DNA of 64,000 nt from Alviniconcha marisindica. Taxonomy: Eukaryota > Mollusca > Gastropoda > Provannidae. The notes beneath the pieces were generated by a model. The model was not told the origin of the DNA. It did not search any database and worked only from the letters and a program-made list of their open reading frames with translations. The stretch lies in contig JABMCL010003926.1 of NCBI GenBank assembly GCA_018857735.1, positions 481,501 to 545,500 on the forward strand, given 5' to 3'. Positions 1 to 18,500 of this stretch are shown here, piece by piece. The translations under genes were made by a program, and so were the position numbers. Within the stretch, counting starts at the first letter, position 1, and each line of letters opens with the position of its first letter.

Positions 1-1876
1 TTATCATTACGTATTGTTTATGTTGCAATTCTTCCAGGTTGGTTGCTGACAATATGGGGAATCACCAACCGTGAGTGGAAACGAAACGTGTTCTGTCAAG
101 GAGGTTGCTATAGTAAACTTTTCCCTTTTAAGAACGGGGGGGTGGGGGGGGGGGGGGGGGGAGGGGGTCAATGAAAGGGGGGAAAGGGGGTTTGGGGTTT
201 AGGGGGGATTGTTTGGTTGGGGGTTTTTGTGGTGAGGGTTTGGTGGAAGTGGGGGCGTGGTGTGGTATGGGGTATGTGTGTTTGTTGCCCTGTGTGTTTG
301 TGTGGGTGTGGGTGTGTGTGGGTGTGTGTGAGAGAGAGAGAAAAGAGAGAGAGGAGAGGAGGGGAGAGAGAGAGAGAGAGAGTATAAAAACAATTGCACC
401 GTAAATAGTGTGTATCAGTTAACTGTTCTTTTTCGGCTCGTGTTGTTTGTTTGTTTGTTTGTTTTTGTCCATTTTGCTAACCCCACACTCCCACGTTCGA
501 AGATCATCTTTGTTAGTATCCCATGAACTATGATGCTGGTGCTGAATTTTCTTCTTCTTGAATAAAAGGCCACTGCTTTGTTTCAGGGAGTTTTCAAAAC
601 TATAGCACCAACAGCCCGACGATTTACGTCGAAAACAACGTTTTTAATGGTTAGTAAATAACTTGATGTTCTACGTCAACCAGTACGGTTATATCAGGGC
701 TAAGAGGATGCATGTCTGTTGAGGTACAAAACCGAACCACCACCACAACAAATAAACGTTGAATGTTAAAGAGAGCCCGGATGTTTCCGTTTCTTCAAGT
801 CAAACGAGTCAAAAGAGATCAGTTCAGTTCAAGATTGTGTATCTTTGCGCTCGGCGGGAAAGCCCATATGCGCTCCACCCCATCTCGATTCAGGAGTTTC
901 CCCAAACTCCAAGCACTGGTTTACGACATCCTTCCTTCAACCACTGCCGTATTTAGTTACGCCATATGTCCCAGAAAACTGTCAGCCAACGAGCAGTTTT
1001 TTGTTGGTGCTCAAACGTGTAGATTTTTTGAAACAACTCGATTTTATCAGACTTTTTTTTAAACTACCATGTGCCCCATAAATAAACCAAAAACGTGGAT
1101 GGACGGAACTCCTTAAAAAAAATTTTTTTTTCCCCGGGGGGATCCCCATGTTTACGTGCGTGCTTGGACGCTAGGTTGCTTCTAGTCATATTAGTACCCA
1201 AACCTTTGCGACAGGAAAGGTAAAACAATAACAAAAAAACGGAAAAAAAACCGCTCAATGTTGAAAGGTCCCTGTTCATCCTCCTTAGCTTTACAGGGCC
1301 GTGGGTAGGTGACCAGAACATGACCTGGCTACGATGCTGACTGCCCGGCGTCCCAACAAGACAACCAGTTGCTGACAAATAGGCCTGCTTACAGCCCGAG
1401 AAAGACTCAGTGCTTTGGGGTGTCTGTACGGCTCAGTCCCAGTTCTTAACTTGACATGTTCGGAAGCATCAACTGACACGTGCCCGACTGATGACATGAA
1501 TGGCGGCACTTTTTTTGTGTTGGTCCATGGAGTGTAGGTTTGGTGTGTGTGTGTGTTTGTGTGTGTGGTGGTGGTTGGAAGTGGGGGCGTGGTGCTGTGT
1601 GCGTGCGTGCGTTTGTCTGCACGCGCACGATGAATGCGTACACATCTCAGCGTGTAGGCCTTTGTAAGCGCTCCGGGCTCTCAGCACCGGCGAGATGTGG
1701 CACCCCATAATGATACTCTGTTATTATGATACATTTTTTATGGGACCATTTGCAGTCTGTTGCCAAGTATGGACTACACTCAACCTGAAAGTGGAAACTG
1801 AATGTGTGGCAATCTGACCTAATTTTCCATTACACACACACACAAGTTCACTAAAAGCGCTCAGAAAGGAAGACTG

Positions 1877-1907
<31 letters not shown>

Positions 1908-2041
1908 AAAAAAGAGAGAAAAGAAAAAAAAGACACACACACACACAAAGACGAGCCTTTTATTTGTTCTTTAACAAATGGCATCCACGTGACTCAGCTA
2001 CTTGTGTGCTTCATCTGATTGTTTCCCTTGCATTGTTTCAG
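1..2041. other. Intergenic or intronic DNA upstream of a possible terminal exon
   Basis: I see no convincing coding exon here. The stretch holds a G tract (about 136-166), GT/GA-rich DNA (290-380), a dispersed repeat at about 818-1230 that recurs near 23-24 kb, GT-rich DNA near 1540-1570, and a C tract followed by an A tract at about 1878-1912. Open frames in this part are low-complexity or short and resemble nothing I recognise. Confidence 0.5.
818..1230 (+). repeat. Dispersed repeat shared with 23.1-23.3 kb and 24.0-24.2 kb
   Basis: The segment from CAGTTCAGTTCAAGAT (about 820) through GCGCTCCACCCCATCTC (about 870-887) recurs in inverted form near 23200-23270. The phrase ACTGGTTTACGACATCCTTC (about 918-937) and the block containing GTTTACGTGCGTGCTTGG (about 1151) recur in the same order at 24026-24120. 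This looks like a non-coding dispersed element of unknown class. No terminal repeats or target duplications could be fixed by eye. Confidence 0.6.
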
Positions 2042-2235
2042 ACACGGCTAAAACCACTACCACTCAATTTGTGCCGACCTTCAACGACTCGCAGCTTCCG
2101 GTCCAACTGAGTATGCGCAGCGTCGGCAGCGCGCCCATGGACACAGCTGATTGCTTTTTGAGTTGTGCGCAGCAACTCGCGTGCCAATTTGTGGCCGTCC
2201 TATTTGACAAGAGTGCTTGCTTCATACAGATATAG
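2042..2235 (+). CDS. Possible terminal coding exon, PAN/apple-like C-terminus
   Basis: A good acceptor (TGTTTCCCTTGCATTGTTTCAG, ending at 2041) opens a 64-codon frame that stops at TAG 2233-2235, with AATAAA at 2421-2426. The exon enters with one base of a codon already read. The predicted tail is Ser/Thr-rich and then has the pattern DCFLSCAQQLACQFVAV with a later Cys (SACFIQI). This spacing is like the C-terminal half of PAN/apple modules common in invertebrate secreted proteins. Upstream exons would lie outside the window or were not recognised. The splice and poly(A) signals are seen directly. The family call is only a resemblance, and the exon could be spurious. Confidence 0.35.
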
Positions 2236-2420
2236 GACACGCTTTTGAAAACGGGTTGAAATCAGCAGCTGCAGGATTGTGAAGCACGAAACAAAACTCA
2301 GTGGCAGACGGAATTGTCGAACGTTTTATTTTTCTTCTGTCGCTGGGCTGAGTAAATCGTCATTGTCCTGGCTTTGCGAATAACAATCATGTTTACCACC
2401 ACCATCACCACGTCTTTAGG

Positions 2421-2426
2421 AATAAA
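2421..2426 (+). terminator. Candidate poly(A) signal for the exon ending at 2235
   Basis: AATAAA lies about 185 bases after the TAG stop of the putative terminal exon and is followed by AT-rich and then T-rich sequence. It is consistent with a short 3' UTR but there is no independent support. Confidence 0.3.
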
Positions 2427-2429
2427 TTA

Positions 2430-3984
2430 CTGTTATTACTGTATATTAGATTCTTATTCACTGAGGGTCAGTCTTTTTTGTTTTCCTTTTTTCTTTTTAA
2501 AACTCTGACGCAGCTTGGCGCCGCCGGTTGAACGGGCGTTAAATTTCAAGCGGAGTAAATAAGTGTCTTCTTCTAGCCAGCATGACGTGCCAGCCACAAC
2601 AGACTGGTTTGGGTTAAACGTGTTTAACGCCGAGTTGAAGAGATACTGGGGAAAAATGAATGAAAAACTGAAAAAAGCCTTCGACACTTGGATGCCGAAT
2701 TTTTGTCTTCAGATGAACTCGACCCAAAAGCTTTGACACATTTTGCGAAGGACGCTGATTGCGTGAGACCGAAGTTTTTATAATCTTTGGCGAGACCTAG
2801 GTGCGACCAATTATTAAGAGCATACTGATACGCCCTGGACCCATGTAAACCGCAAAGTACACTCCTCTATTCAAGTGTCCAAAGCACCCCCCGCCCCCCT
2901 ATTGCCGGGACAAATTCACGGGAAAGTAGCGAGGCAGTAGCGTGTTGGGCAAAGTACCTAGAGTTGCCTAACTTGGTTTATAGTACTACCTGCATTTCCT
3001 GGTCCATTTGTATCCCTCCCCTCCCCAGTTTGGTATGAATAGCTTTTTCTTTAGCACTGTATCTCAGTAACACTGCGACCATCAATGAAGTAAGCTGTAT
3101 GAAATATATTTAAGTTCTGTGTTCAGCTTCATGTTGGCTGCTTTTCTCTTTAGTGTGTGGACACTGAATGTTTTTTCTTCTTCAAATTTTAGGATGGAAA
3201 TTTGCAGTCTTGAATCAAACTTGACACACTGCAAGTCATTCTGCATCAAGCATTTATGCGGACAAATAAATGAGGCTCATCAATTTAGGCCCACCGTCAT
3301 TTAAGTTCTTCTGGGCCACGGGATAACTGTGAACAAGCCCTGTTCATTCATTCTGAACATTCCTTGCACCAGTTCCTTCTTGATTGCACTCTTGAAGATG
3401 AAAATGAAACATAATTTTGCTGAGTTTTTGACAGCTTGTTTTGTTGAGTTTGTTTAGGAGACACAGGTTGTCAACGTTTTTAATAAGTCTGTTTAGCAAT
3501 TAAAAAAAAAATGAACCAGTTCAGCTGAAAACTGGACTACCCATGATGAAAGGCTCGTAGGTTTTGTCCAAGCTTAGTTCTTGGATTTTGTTATGTTCCA
3601 CCTACTGCATGGTCACCCAACAGGTACAAGAGACATCAAAATGAAAACATAACATCAATGATTTTGTTCTTAAATGTTCCCTCAGTTCCATAATATTTTC
3701 AAACTTGGTTTTGCAAGCAATGGATAACAGGATTAGCTGCATGCTCACCCATCTTGCATGCACGGCCTCTTCAACCGCAGGCACAAAATTTGCATGCTTG
3801 CTCACCTCACCTGTGGAGCAAGGTCCGAGGGTGGGGGAAGCCGTTAGGCCACCCCTGACACTGGACAGCATTTTTCTAGTCAAGTCCCCCACCCATCACT
3901 TATGCAAGGATTCTAAAATTGAAAATAAAACCAACCGCACACTTTAAAAGAAAGTCCTTGATTTGAGTTTTTTCTTTTGATCTG
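2430..3984. other. Intergenic stretch without recognised genes
   Basis: AT-moderate DNA with no exon I can support on either strand. Near 2522-2545 there is a GAACGGGCGTTAAATTTC phrase like the 3' ends of short interspersed repeats seen in molluscan genomes. Nothing else stands out. Confidence 0.4.
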
Positions 3985-4330
3985 TTCAGTCCGTTGGAGA
4001 AAGGCCAGTCATCCTGGTCAAAGTATGTTTGGAATTCACTCCCACAAGACATTAGACACTGCTCAGCCCTGTCATCTTTTAAAGCCAAACTGAAAACCTT
4101 CCTCGACTCACAGTATTTCCATCCTAATATCAGTACCCAGTTTCTGCTAGTCAGTGTGTGTGTGTGTGGTGAGTTTTTTAATTATTTTTATATACTTTAT
4201 GTAAATCGTTTTGTAGGACTATGCTCTACACGTGTATAGAATATCATATTTAGGTTAATATGTATCATGTGAGCACTCAGGGCATTGATGAGCGCATGAT
4301 AAATGTACATTATCAAGCGACAAACAAGAG
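3985..4330 (+). mobile_element. LINE 3' remnant (reverse transcriptase C-terminal tail)
   Basis: Frame 3994-4132 reads VWNSLPQDIRHCSALSSFKA followed by KLKTFLDSQ. This is the conserved tail found at the C-terminus of many L2/CR1-group non-LTR reverse transcriptases, and the LINE at 55200-55298 has the same motif. A GT-rich, AT-rich 3' UTR-like stretch with a GAGCGCATGATAAATGTAC phrase follows. Only the end of the element is present, as expected for 5'-truncated LINE insertions. It is inactive. Confidence 0.7.
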
Positions 4331-4754
4331 AGTTAATTAGTACTCTAGAGACCAGTCTCACATAAGAGGATGTACCTCTAGTGGGGTTATGTATTTACTT
4401 GTATGCCAGGTGCGTTACCATAGGCGACTCAGGTCTTTGTTGTATTTGCGAGGCACTTGTCTAGCACTAATTAACTCCCTTGTTTGTTGATTCTGTACAG
4501 GCACTCCGTTTCAGACTGTGTTTGGAGATAGCTAGTTCCTTCGGTGCAAGACCACTCCACCCCCCATCATGGGTTTTGCTGTACCAATATATTCCATCAT
4601 CATCTATCACGGCTGACCGCTGTGCACAGGAATTTGTGCAAATGTCCTCTGTAACTTTAAAGGACACATGACATCAAACTCAAGCATGACATCAATTACA
4701 GACCATTCAGCACAACAAAAAGGCCAAGGCAGCTGACAGAGGCGGAGGTGTCTG
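4331..4754. other. Gap between LINE remnant and RPL23 3' end
   Basis: No gene recognised. The stretch contains the likely cleavage/polyadenylation zone of RPL23 on the minus strand at its right edge. A short open frame at 4467-4671 shows no similarity I recognise. Confidence 0.35.
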
Positions 4755-4760
4755 TTTATT
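4755..4760 (-). terminator. RPL23: RPL23 poly(A) signal
   Basis: On the minus strand AATAAA begins six bases after the TGA stop (4768-4766), separated only by AATTA. A very short 3' UTR is typical of ribosomal protein mRNAs. No competing AATAAA precedes it. Confidence 0.75.
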
Positions 4761-4765
4761 TAATT

Positions 4766-10135
<5,370 letters not shown>

Positions 10136-10793
10136 GTTGGATTCTCGCTTTGGAACTGAAAGGCGGAAGTTGTGGCCTTGAACCGGAAAGACGTTTGAAA
10201 TGAAAAGTAAGATCGGACGAACCGAAAGGGGAGAAAAAGTATCCAGCAAAACAAACTGATATGCATGGAATTTACATCATTTAGTACAATCTGGGAAAGA
10301 ATAATAATAAACATTTGCTCTATGCAAAATGGAGTTGTAGCTTTTTGATTAAAAGAAAATTTAGAATGAATGATAGCGACACGACACAGAAGTGGGTAAC
10401 GGCTGAAACAGACGACGAAATATATATATATATATATTTTCACTTTTGCAAGAAATAGATATTTCATTCAAACTAAAGTTCACAGAATAGAGAACACGTG
10501 AAATTGGAAACATAACTGTAGGGCCTACACCTAACAATTTTTTTTTCTTCAATTCAAGCAAACACATAAAACCGAACTGCATTCGTGCGTTCGTCTCAAG
10601 CCCTAGTGCTATTTTGCACACGGCCCTTATCGATTTTAAGGTTGGTCGCCGAGTAGCATTTCCACTAAGGTGCATTTCCGTGCCCAAACATCGACATTTG
10701 CTTGAGAAATTACAGGGGTGTGTTGGATCTTCTGCTGCGATTTGTGTGGCACAGGCTTGCATGCAACAAGTGCTCAAGGTTTAAGCCGGCGAA
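10136..10793. promoter_or_regulatory. Bidirectional promoter region between RPL23 and the LASP-like gene
   Basis: The 658 bases separate the two start codons, so both 5' UTRs and core promoters must share this interval unless there are distant upstream exons. On the minus strand CTTTCCGG (10190-10183) is a candidate 5'-terminal oligopyrimidine start for RPL23. TATCGATT at 10628-10635 resembles the DRE core (TATCGATA) used at insect ribosomal protein promoters. A (TA)n run at about 10421-10437 could be a microsatellite or TATA-like. These are motif resemblances only. Confidence 0.55.
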
Positions 10794-10862
10794 ATGAGTA
10801 AGAAGTGTGCAAAGTGCACCAAGACGGTCTACACGACCGAGGAACTGAAATGTTTGGACAAG
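10794..10862 (+). CDS. LASP: LASP-like exon 1 (LIM domain, first half)
   Basis: Twenty-three codons, [20 protein letters not shown] then LDK, contain the first two zinc-binding cysteines. The donor gtaagt is perfect. The start matches the family N-terminus, in which the first CxxC lies within ten residues of Met. Confidence 0.95.
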
Positions 10863-13800
10863 GTAAGTCGCCAGCATTTGCGGCCTGACCCGCGATGTCT
10901 GCCGTTACTTTTCGCGCTAATTACATCGGCAGCAGCTTCGCCGGCAGATCAAAATACTCGAAGTCTGCTACCGGTGTTAGATTAAACGGATTTTGTACAC
11001 CTCATTTTGATCGCAGGCACATTCTGTCGGTGTGATCAAAGATCGTTTGAGCGTTGTATTCGTCAAGAGAAAAAGGTGGGTGGGGTCACCACCAAGTCAT
11101 GGACACATCATGATTGTGTTTTGCTATCGGTCACACTCACAGCTACTTTCCTGATCGTGTTTTCAACCTGTTTTCAGTTATGCTGCTTTATTCAGCGTAG
11201 TCTTTTGCAGACGCATGAATTAATCGAATGGACTGTTAAAATTATTGTATTTCTAAAGGGTTTCGAGTATTGTGTCGCTGTGTCAGTGTTGTACGCAAAA
11301 CGCGAACTGCTTGATGTGCGCACATGTTGATAATAATTGATATGCACCTGTAGCTGACTGATTTCAACTAGAAGCGAGTTACTTGAGTGGGGAAGGGGGT
11401 TACCAAACCTCCCCCTCCCTCCCCCCCCAAAAAAAGAAAAGAAAAAGAAGAAGTAAAAAGACTAACACAAGCACACACACAAAAAAAGGAAAATGAAACA
11501 ACAACATAAGCCAACAACAAACATGAAAACACACATGGGTTAGACTTGTGTAACACTGATTTATCTCTTGAGTTAGTGGTGAGAACTAAGATCCCAGGAG
11601 GTGTGGGAAGAGGGAAACTATAGCTAATGCTACACTGTCGGTTCACCAGCAGAATGTTTTTTGCATTGTGATGGGCAGTGATGTAAGTCTTCTCTCTCTT
11701 GTTTTTTAATGTGTCAGTGCGTGGGGGCAAACTCATAAACAGAGAGTGTCCATAAACTGCAACTTTTTGAAGAGAGAGGAAAAGTATCTTGAATAATTAT
11801 GATCAGCAAGACCACTAATTAACAAACAAAAACCAAAAATGCATATTTTTACACATGTGCAAGCTACTTACTGTTGCTACAGATATTTGTATTCTGGTGT
11901 TTAATGCCCATACTCAGAGACTGTGTCCTGTTAAATACAGGTGAATTAAGAGAGAAAGGCTGAGAGTAGCCATGTGACTGTGAGTGTGGTTCTTGCCATA
12001 ACATACTGGCAATTACTGGCTGATGTTAAGTTATTAATGTTACCACCCCACCCCCCCTCCCCCACCCCCACACACACCACCCTTAAATTGGTAACAAACT
12101 AAGGGTGGTATTCTGGAATCAGTATCTCTGTCGGTCCAATTGATGACGTTTCCTTCCTGGACATCATTCCTTAGAGAAGTTAGACCCACTCTCACAGTCT
12201 GTACCTACTGTACATACAGTCTGTTTTGAGAGTTCTGAAATGAAATTATAAAAATGACACCACTGATCCTGAAACATACAACAGTTCTTTCTCAAGTTGT
12301 TTCTGAGTACCCTTTATCACAATTCTTTTTCACTGAAGGCTTAAACTAGTTAAAGTTAAACTAAAGGCATACTCATGAAGGAGTGGCTGTGGCAGCTGTA
12401 TATATATTTCTGAAACAGTGAAAGCCATACCCTTGTCATCTTGATTTTCCTGATGACATTTTTGACTGAGACAGTTCAATGTGCAACGGGAAACTTCAGG
12501 CTGTCCTTTTAGTTCCGCCGTTTTAGCACTCAGCCATGTATACCATAACCATTCTCAAGGAAGGTCTTTCATGGTCTAGGAGTGTGATCATGTCTGGTCC
12601 CTCTCATCTCACCAAGAACACTATATATTTAACAGTAACGTGAAATGTATGGCCGTCCTAATTCCTATTCCAGCAGAGAGTCTGGAACTACACTTAAAAA
12701 TTAACCAGAGATGGCATGGAGATAATTTTTGTCTGGCTTCCTGGCCATGTGGATATTAGAGGAATTTGGCTGCAGGCTCTGCCGCTAAGGATTCCCTTGA
12801 TGGTGACATCTCAGATGAACTCCCCCCTTCTCAGACCTAAGAATAAATATCTTTCAGAGCTCTGGCAGCTGGAGTGGGACGAGTGTCATTACAGCAAGCT
12901 GCATAAAATCTCTCTGAATTCTGAAACTGAATGATTGGGTTTCTTGTCCTTGTGCTAGCAGAAGAGAAGAGACTGTTCTCTCTCAGCTGTGCGTTGGTCT
13001 TTCGTGTTCCTGATGCACTACTTTGATTTTCAACTTGAACTACAGTTGAACTTGAAGGGACAGGAACCATGTATGCACCCTCAGTATAGTCTTACTATAT
13101 AGTCTTATGAAACATATTTTCCTTTTTTGTTCTGATTTGATTGTTCAGTATAGGGGTGCAGCATTTTACAATTACAGCTTGCTTGTTGCTGATGTATTGT
13201 TCTGTTTATTGGATTGTATCTTTGAATTTTGATTATTTGAATGAGATCAACTGTTTTGGAAAATTATAACAGAAAAACATTTAGGATCTGTTTTTGTTTT
13301 AGTATTTTGCCCACTCTGCCTCTGTTTAAAAATTATTATTTTTAGTGATGATGACTGATGTGCTAGTTTCAACATGTACACATATTTTTAATGCTGATAA
13401 CTTGATTGTGTTCTGATAAAACGATCTTTGCCTTGGTGTGGCCATCATGGATGAAAACCAGTTATATAATGTAGTGAACTGTCTGTCCTGTCCTGTCCAG
13501 CAAAAATCTTCTGAACTGCTGAACCTGTTGTGACCTAATGTGGTATGGTAATACATCATCATAAGCCAGAGTGTTGTTTTAAAAAAAAGGTTGCTATCAT
13601 CAAGGCCACAGTGAGAGCTTGTATAATGATAATAGCAGTCATTTCTGTAGCATTGTAATGTATAATGACATGTCTACTATATCTTTTGAACTAATGGTCT
13701 TTTGTCAACAAACTTATAACTGGTATAAATTAATGGTAGATCATAAGCCCAAGTGTATGTACAGTGAGATACTGGATTGCTGAGTTCAAGGTCACATCAA

Positions 13801-16800
13801 TTGATTTCTTCTGAACTGCTGAACTTTTTGTAACCAGGCTTGGTATGGTGATAAATCATCATAAGCCGGAGTTTAATGCAAAAATATTGGATCGGTGTCT
13901 TCAAGGTCAAACTCAGACTCAAGAGTCTTGGCTTAGGGCTCTTGGAGTCATGCTGAGAATCAAAATGACTATTTCTGTTCTATCTTCTGCACTTCTGATC
14001 CCTTTGCAACTGAATTTGTTTGATGGTACATCATCAGAAACTGAAGTGTTTCTGTGAAAAGATTGCTCTGCTGTGTTCAAGGTCAAGGTCACAGTGAGGT
14101 TAAAAACGTTATTGAATGTTTGTCCAGATGATATCTTCACTTCAGAACATTTTGTAGCCAAATTTAGCATGTTGATTTATCATCATGAGCCAGAGTGTGT
14201 GGGGAATATATTGTTTTGCTATCATCAAGGTCAAGGTCACAAGGGGGCTAATGTACTCAAAATGTGATTGTTACTATATCTTCAGAGCTGCTGGCTCTTT
14301 CGGAACTGAACTTGTTTCATGGTGGATCATCATTAGTTGGAATGTCTTTGAAAAGACTGGATTGCTGTGTCTGAGGTCAAGGTCACAGTCATGGTTCAGA
14401 ACATGATTCAGTGTTTGTCAGTCCTATATTCTCTGTACCAGGGATACCTTTCAACCAAACTGATCATGTGGATGTACTATCTACTGTTGCTGATAACCTG
14501 ACCTAGTGTACAAAAAAAGAGGGATATAGTATTCTGACAATAACAGGGAGTGGGGGGATGGGGGATTTTGCCCTACAAGGCAACAAACCTTGTTATCATT
14601 GATTCAAGAGATACTGTTACAAACTTGGTGTTAATCATCTCTTGGTGTTAAAGTAAACCCTGGCATGCTGAGCACAGTTCTGTGTTGAATAATAATACAC
14701 ACAAACAGTTCTTGGCTAGGTTTTTGACTGGCCTAAAACTATTAGTATACAGATGTGTGACTTTGTTAAGTGACTTTGGTGTTGTGATTGTGACTGACAC
14801 TGTGACAGTGACATTACCACTAACAAGCTTTGACAAATCACAGTAACAAACTTGTGAACTGAGTGAGCATTTTCTCTGCTTGCATTTAATCAAGTAAATT
14901 AAATCATATTAGTAAAAATTGCATTAAATAAATAAGAAAAATATTCATCATTGTCATTGACATTGTGAACTTTTGCAGCTTTATTCTGACATTGGGTTTG
15001 CTGTGTCTGTTTTAATTGCCGTAATATAAGTTTTTATAACTGTAATGGTTGACTGGGCATAAAACACCAACTTACTTATGTCTGTTTCAGATATGGCACA
15101 AAGCTTGTTTCAAGTGCCAAGTCTGTGGAATGACGCTGAATATGAAAAATTACAAGGGTTACGACAAACTGCCATACTGCAATGCGTAAGTATTTTAGAA
15201 GCTTTCTGTCATTGTTTTCCTTCTTTGAGTGAGTTCTTCTGCAGTCTACTTTTTCTGCTCCCCCTTTTTTTTTCTCAGTCTTTACTACGTTATAAACAGC
15301 ATGACGTGTACTGCTTTTTTTGTTGGTTTGTTGTTCTATCACTTTTTTTAGGATGTTAACTTTTTTACAGACACCAAATCACCCTAGCCATAAGCAGATA
15401 AATAGCCTGCGTTTTATTTTTCACCATTTAAGTTAAAATATTTTAAATGTTGTTTTGGGTGTTAAGTCTGTTTGCAACCGGCAGGCTGATGTCAGCAGAG
15501 TGGTATAATGTTCTTTGTTGTGTTCTACGTATTCAGCAGTCTGGGCATGGCTGTAGTGTTCTCTCATCAACACCACTCTTCTAAGTTCTCATCTGTGTCA
15601 GTGCTTTTCCACTGTTGTGTTGCCTATCAAGTATCAGTATCACTTATCACTTTTTTTTTCTCCCTTTCTTTTAATTGTTTTATACAACCCATAATGAAAT
15701 TGAGTGAAGGGGGTATATGTTGGGATCATGGTGTCCGTCTGTCTGTCCATGTGTCTGGGGTTTGGATGGGATCTTCTGAACCTTTCAGCCTTTTCGTAAC
15801 CAAACAAGTTGCACAGTTTGTGACTGCTGTCTCTATTGAGATTGCTCTGAAAGGCAGTCAGGGAAATCAGTTAACTTTATAACTTATATTAGTTAAAGTG
15901 ATACAGTTATATTTTCCCGTTTTGAAGGCTAATAATACCAATGTTTTAGGCATTCCCCATTTTGCGGATCTGTGTTAATGTGTTATGTTATCAAGTTATT
16001 AGTCTTTGAATACGAATCATTTGAGCTTTCACTGTTCATGTTAACTGTTGTTCCAGGCTTTGATTCTGTTCTTGTGTTAAGTGTTATGATACTCTTACTA
16101 CAGTTCTAGTCACTACAGTGAAGCCCCTCTTTTAAGAGTAGACTGCCTTTTAACTTTAACTAGTTTAGTTAAAAAGTGGTGACATGTTGAAAGAGAGGTG
16201 GTCACTGGTCAGGGGTTGTTTGTGAAATGTGAAAATATGAACTAGTGGAGTCAAGCTAACTAAAGCCCGTTCTTAATTGGGCGAATGTTTGTTCGCGAAC
16301 CTAGTTGGGAGTATTCAGCGACCCTAGTTGGTTCTTAAATGGGCAAACGTTTCTTCGTGAACCTAGTTGGAAGTATTCGTTGAACTGCGACGAAGCTATA
16401 TTCGGGGTCTAAAAAGCTTCGCTCAACATGTTCTGGAAACATTCGCCCTATTCGATGAACATTGCCTCTGGTTGGCTCAGAGCAGAGCTCTCCTGTGGAG
16501 GAGGAAGAAATACAAATACAAATGGATGACAGTGTTGCTATGTTCTCCACTCGCTTCGGAGGGAATTTGTTTATTTGTTGACTTGTAGGAGGCGCAGCCT
16601 TGTCTCGGGGACCCAGAATGAGATAGTAGTTAGTTGAATTACCCTGTGAGGGATGATTAAAGTATATTGACTTGATTTTAGCCCACATTTTCGATCATGA
16701 TGTCTGCTGCAAGTTTGGGCTGAAGGCTTATTAAAAAAAAAAAAAAAAACCATGTAAAAAGAACACCAGGGCAACATCGAAAGCATTTAAACTGATAATA

Positions 16801-18019
16801 AACAGACATACTGGATTATTTAAAAAAAATCCATTTAATACAAAATTATGGTATTACAACTAATGAAGGGAACTGTTTGTTAATTTAAGTAAAAAGTGGT
16901 TGGTCATCTCGGTGGTCTTCTGTTCAAAAATGTGTTTCCCAATTTGTTTTCTCTCTTTGCCAGTCATTACCCAACAACTAAACATACCCAAGTAGCCGAT
17001 ACGCCGGAATCTAGGAGAATAGCCGAGAACACCAAAATTCAGAGCCAGGTAAGTGACCTTTTAATTTTTTAATTTTTTAACAGCTTGAAACACTTGACTC
17101 TAATGATAATGTCATAAAGACTTGTACAGTGTGAACCTGCGGTACATAACATCATACGAGTTTAATCTAAAACAATCTGCAACGGAGCAAGTGAATGTTC
17201 CACATTGTGAATGTGAGCAGAGAGAGCTCCTCATCATTGCTGCTGGGTGCTGCTGCACAATGTGTCATGTTTTTGTGTTCCGTGTTTGCTGATCATTTAC
17301 AATGTCTTCATGGCAGTGTCCACTTTTAGCCCTGTCACAGTGTCAGTTCACGGTCCTCAAATGGTATGAGAGTGTGTGTGTGTGTGTTTAAATTTTAGGT
17401 GGGGTTGTGTGTGTGTGTGTGGTCGGAATGAACTTGGAAGTATGCAGTACGTTGGCATTCCGTACCATGCCAGTACTATACACAAGCCAGCACATGCACA
17501 CGCATCCACAAACCATTTGAGACAGCGAACCGACAGGGCTAACAGTGGATATATTGCCGTCTTCACCTGTCTGTGTGGAAAATGTTCTGTCTTGAATAGC
17601 ATGTTCATCGGGTGAAGAGCGTGAGTGTGAAGGGAGGGTGTAATTTGTGTACACTGTGAATGTCATGTGAACGGTAGTGATGACTCCTTCCGAACAAAGG
17701 ACAGGACAGTGCCAGTGGGCAACATGTTCTGATTACTTTTTTCCAAACCCCAGTGCCAGTTTTGAACTTTTGAATTTGACCTTGATGTTATTTTTTTCTT
17801 TGGCCAAGCACGCAGTTGCTCGTCTTTTCACAGGACTGGAACTGAATTATAATCAGGGAAAGGATTTAAGTGAATCTGTGTTATATATTTGACTAATATT
17901 ACACTATTAGCTATTATTTATAAATAATGAAAGCACTAACCCTGTAATGGTATTGCTGTCACTGGTCAACTGCTATGCATGCACACGCACACACACACAT
18001 GTGCATGCAAGCAGTCCCC

Positions 18020-18066
<47 letters not shown>

Positions 18067-18372
18067 TGTAACACTAACACAAATAGTGTTACACTTACAC
18101 AGTTATAAATACTTGTACTTAGTTATGGTAATAGTACTTGTAATAATCAATGAATAAAATTCAACATCGAAAACAGAGAGCTAGTGTGGCTTTACTTTTA
18201 GATAGTCAGGTTTCTGTTGCTGATATTGTGTGCATTTCACAGGTTCCTGTTTTTGTTCTGGTTACGATGTCACAACTAGTGAACTACACAAATGTCACAA
18301 AGGGGTGGGTCAGCTGATGACAGAAGTGACTTCATCTGATGTTTTGACACCATGGGGCTATGTGGAGGCATC

Positions 18373-18419
<47 letters not shown>

Positions 18420-18467
18420 TGTGTGTGCCTGCCTGTGTGTGTGTGAGAGAGGGAGAGAGAGTAGGTA

Positions 18468-18500
<33 letters not shown>

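Larger units (their letters stand above)
10863..15090 (+). other. LASP-like intron 1
   Basis: The 4.2-kb intron contains an old LINE RNase H fragment (12715-12999), a diverged tandem repeat family (about 13480-14470) and a SINE-like 3' end (GACTGGGCATAAAACACC, about 15051). No exon supported. Confidence 0.5.

Noticed and set aside
2454..2687. Minus-strand 77-codon frame
   Set aside because: Low-complexity Lys/Phe-rich ends, no splice or codon signal, no recognised family.
13789..14390. Nuclear receptor response elements (AGGTCAAGGTCA)
   Set aside because: The motif is a fixed part of a diverged tandem and dispersed repeat family, so its occurrence needs no regulatory explanation.
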